Source: Taudactylus pleione
Lineage: Eukaryota; Chordata; Amphibia; Anura; Myobatrachidae
DNA: 64,000 bases
Assembly: GCA_031769625.1 (NCBI GenBank)
Contig: JAUIMM010000579.1
Span: 806,001-870,000 of the forward strand
Direction: 5' to 3'
Part shown: one piece after another, positions 61,040-64,000 of the stretch
How positions within the stretch are numbered: position 1 is the first letter of the stretch
Layout: each line of letters opens with the position of its first letter
Notes under the pieces: model-generated
What the model was told of the DNA's origin: nothing
Database searches by the model: none
What the model saw: only the letters and a program-made list of their open reading frames with translations
Translations under genes and position numbers: made by a program

Positions 61040-61230
61040 TATACTACTACATCCCTTCACTCTATCCTACTACATCCCTGCACTGTATCCTACTGCATCC
61101 CTGCACTGTATTACTACATCCCTGCACCGTATCCTACTACATCCCTTCACTCTATCCTACTACATCCCTGCACTGTATCCTACTGCATCCCTGCACTGTA
61201 TTACTACATCCCTGCACCGTATCCTACTAC
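61040..61230. repeat. 90-bp tandem duplication (four-unit block), second occurrence
   Basis: CTCTATCC occurs near 61,060 and 61,150, again 90 bp apart. The block and its downstream sequence (CATCCCAGTACTG, then TTGCTACATCC) match the earlier occurrence at offset 580, so the small duplication arose first and was then copied as part of a larger one. Confidence 0.87.
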
Positions 61231-62909
61231 ATCCCTGCACGGTATCCTACTACATCCCAGTACTGTATCCTACAACATCACTGCACTGTATTGCTACATC
61301 CCTGCACTGTATCCTAATACATCCCTGCACAGTATTACTACATCCCTTCACTGTATCCTACTACATCCCTGCACTGTATTACTACATCCGTGCACTGTAT
61401 CCTACTGCATCCCTGCACTGTATTACTACATCCCTGCACTGTATTACTGCATCCCCGCACTGTATCCTACTACATCCCTACACTGTATTACTACATCCCT
61501 TCACTGTATCCTACTACATCTCTGCACTGTATCCTACTACATCCCTGCACTGTATTACTACATCCCTGCACTGTATCCTACTACATCCCTGCACTGTATC
61601 CTACTACATCACTGCACTGTATTACTACATCCCTGCACTGTATCCTACTACATCCCTGCACTGTATTACTACATCCCTGCACTGTATCCAACTACATCCC
61701 TGCACTGTATCCTACTACATCAATTCACTGTATTACTACATCCCTGCACTGTATATTTTATACTTCCCTGTACTGTGTCCTACTACATCCCTGCACTATA
61801 TTACTACATCTCTGCACTGTATTACTACATCACTGAACTGTTTCCTACTACATCCCTGCACTGTATTACTTCATCCCTGCACTGTATCCTACTACATCCC
61901 TGCACTGTATTACTACATCCCTGCACTGTATCCTACTACATCCCTGCACTGTACTACTACATCCCTGCACTGTATCCTACTACATCCCTGCACTGTATTA
62001 CTACATCCGTGCACTGTATCCTACTGCATCCCTGCACTGTGTTACTACATCCCTGCACTGTATTACTACATCGCTGCACTGTATTACTACTTCACTGCAA
62101 TGTATTACTACATCCCTGCACTGTATCCTACTACATCCCTGCACTGTATCCTACTACATCCCTGCACTGTATCCTACTACATCCCTGCACTGTATTACTA
62201 CATCACTGCACTGTATCCTACTACATCCCTGCACTGTATTGCTACATTCCTGCACTGTATCCTACTACATCCCTGCCATGTATTACTACATGTCTGCACT
62301 GTATCCTACTACATCCCTGCACTGTATCCTACTACATCCCTGCACTGTATCCTACTACATCCCTGCACTGTATTACTAAATTCCTGCACTGTATCCTACT
62401 ACATCCCTATACTGTATTTCTACATCCGTGCACTTTATTACTACATCCCTGCACTGTATTACTACATCTCTACACTGTATCTTACTACATCCCTGCACTG
62501 TTTTACTGCATCCCCGCACTGTATCCTACTACATCCCTACACTGTATTACTACATCCCTTCACTGTATCCTACTACATCCCTTTACTATATTATTACTTC
62601 AGTGCACTTTATTACTACTTCCCTGCACTGTATTTCTACATCCCTGCACTGTATCCTACTACATCCCTGCACTGTATTACTACATCCCTGCACTGTATCC
62701 TACTACATCCCTGCACTGTATCCTACTACATCCCTGCACTGTATTACTACATCCCTGCACTGTATCCTACTACATCCCTGCACTGTATTACTACATTCCT
62801 GCACTGTATTACTACATCTCTGCACTGTATCCTACTACATTCCCTGCACTGTATCCTACTACATGCCTTCACTGTATCCTACTACATCCCTGAACTGTTT
62901 CCCACTACA

Positions 62910-64000
62910 TCCCTGCACTGTATCCTACTATATCCCTGCACTGTATTACTACATCCCTGCACTGTATCCAACTACATCCCTGCACTGTATCCTACTACAT
63001 CAATGCACTGTATTACTACATCCCTGCACTGTATATTTTATACTTCCCTGCACTGTGTCCTACTACATCCCTGCACTATATTACTACATCTCTGCACTGT
63101 TTTACTACATCACTGAACTGTTTCCTACTACATCCCTGCACTGTATTACTTCATCCCTGCACTGTTTCCTACTACATCCCTGCACTGTATTACTACATCC
63201 CTGCACTGTATCCTACTACATCCCTGCACTGTACTACTACATCCCTGCACTGTATACTACTACATCCCTGCACTGTATTACTACATCCGTGCACTGTATC
63301 CTACTGCATCCCTGCACTGTATTACTACATCCCTGCACTGTATTACTACATCGCTGCACTGTATTACTACTTCACTGCAATGTATTACTACATCCCTGCA
63401 CTGTATCCTACTACATCCCTGCACTGTATCCTACTACATCCCTGCACTGTATCCTACTACATCCCTGCACTGTATTACTACATCACTGCACTGTATCCTA
63501 CTACATTCCTGCACTGTATTACTACATTCCTGCACTGTATCCTATTACATCCCTGCCATGTATTACTACATGCCTGCACTGTATTACTACATGTCTGCAC
63601 TGTATCCTACTACATCCCTGCACTGTATCCTACTACATCCCTGCACTGTATCCTACTACATCCCTGCACTGTATTTCTACATCCGAGCACTTTATTACTA
63701 CATCCCTGCACTGTATTAGTACATCTCTACACTGTATCTTACTACATCCCTGCACTGTATTACTACATCCCAGCACTGTATCCTACTACATCCCTGCACT
63801 GTATTACTGCATCCCGGCACTGTATCCTACTACATCCCTGCACTGTTTTACTTCATCCCTGAACTGTATCCTACTACATCCCTGCACTGTATCCTACTAC
63901 ATCCCTGCACTGTATCCTACTACATCCCTGCACTGTATTACTAAATTCCTGCACTGTATCCTACTACATCCCTATACTGTATTTCTACATCCGTGCACTT
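62910..64000. repeat. About 1.1-kb segment, copy 2, cut by the window end
   Basis: This is the partner of 58,885-59,975 and is still matching at the last base of the window, so the true extent is unknown. It differs by scattered bases (for example CATCCCTGC near 63,615 against CATCGCTGC near 59,590) and by one missing 23-bp unit. Confidence 0.84.

Larger units (their letters stand above)
1..64000. repeat. Satellite/minisatellite array of mixed 21-bp and 23-bp units filling the window
   Basis: Every part of the window reads as head-to-tail copies of the core TACTACATCCCTGCACTG, preceded by TAT (21 bp) or TATCC (23 bp). Both forms occur throughout in irregular order. Rarer forms of 20, 22 and 24 bp come from single-base indels. 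All units point the same way; I saw no inversion, no inserted element and no unique spacer. The consensus + strand is C-rich and G-poor (23-bp form: 9 C, 2 G, 7 T, 5 A) and contains no CpG. The array starts and ends inside repeat sequence, so it continues beyond the window. Transcription or protein coding is not supported. A long tandem array of this kind is known from eukaryotic heterochromatin; the organism and chromosome position cannot be read from the sequence. It contains no telomere-type TTAGGG run and no visible CENP-B box. Confidence 0.98.
56664..64000. repeat. Right flank: divergent array with 1.2-1.3 kb and 4.0 kb order
   Basis: The ATTTTATA unit variant occurs at 57777, 59010, 61755 and 63035 (spacings 1,233, 2,745 and 1,280 bp). 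This variant is missing from the core but present in the left flank. Odd units include CCTAATAAAAACCTG near 57,006. TTAGTACA lies at 58617, 59691, 60022, 60954 and 63716. Copies are less regular than in the core. No gene or unique sequence is visible, and the array continues past 64,000. Confidence 0.82.

Noticed and set aside
1..64000. CRISPR array
   Set aside because: Units are directly adjacent with no unique spacers, differ by scattered substitutions, extend over 64 kb, and no cas gene or leader is present.
1..64000. Telomeric repeat or CENP-B-box centromeric satellite
   Set aside because: No TTAGGG-type run and no sequence resembling the CENP-B box was seen. A centromeric location stays possible but is not shown by the sequence.
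1..64000. G-quadruplex-forming array on the reverse strand
   Set aside because: The reverse strand has one GGG per unit, separated by about 20 bases. Loops this long are unfavourable, so no claim is made.
1..64000. tRNA, rRNA, promoter or terminator features
   Set aside because: No stretch departs from the repeat long enough to hold one, and TATA-like strings such as TATATT are simple unit variants (CTATATTACTAC).

Overview
The whole 64 kb window is one uninterrupted tandem-repeat array. I find no gene, RNA gene, transposon or unique sequence in it. The unit is an 18-base core, TACTACATCCCTGCACTG, preceded by TAT (21-bp form) or by TATCC (23-bp form). The two forms are intermixed at an estimated 2,900 copies, all in the same orientation. 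The array runs off both ends of the window, so its true length exceeds 64 kb. Arrays of this size and purity are typical of eukaryotic satellite DNA in heterochromatin, centromeric or subtelomeric regions or sex chromosomes. The sequence does not identify the species or the chromosomal location. I call it eukaryotic, probably animal, with the second part a guess.

The array is not uniform. Point variants make some units recognisable, and these private variants recur in a fixed order, which shows higher-order repeats (HORs). Region by region: (1) 1 to about 4.8 kb is a more divergent left flank with irregular repeats about 1.1-1.5 kb apart. (2) About 4.8-8.0 kb holds a direct duplication of about 1.48 kb, offset 1.70 kb. 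(3) About 8.4-20.7 kb is a head-to-tail duplication of a block of about 6.4 kb, with a partial third copy at about 22.9-28.0 kb. (4) About 26-55 kb is the youngest-looking core, built from 3.4-kb HOR copies alternating with a short linker module, and itself containing a pair of about 9.2-kb segments lying about 16.2 kb apart. (5) About 55-56.7 kb is a local 1.03-kb tandem duplication. (6) About 56.7-64 kb is a right flank that resembles the left flank, sharing a unit variant (ATTTTATA or ATTTTATT) absent from 8.2 to 57.8 kb.

Hundreds of long forward reading frames exist, but they are artefacts. The repeat lacks stop codons in all three forward frames (it reads YYYIPAL, ITTSLHC or LLHPCTV), and each 23-bp unit shifts the frame. 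Single-base indels between otherwise matching copies change frame without any sign of constraint. No genes work together here. What the window records is satellite expansion by unequal exchange or replication-based duplication, acting at scales from 21 bp to about 9 kb.

All block boundaries are approximate, because units at block edges are generic. Offsets between marked variants were read directly from the sequence.
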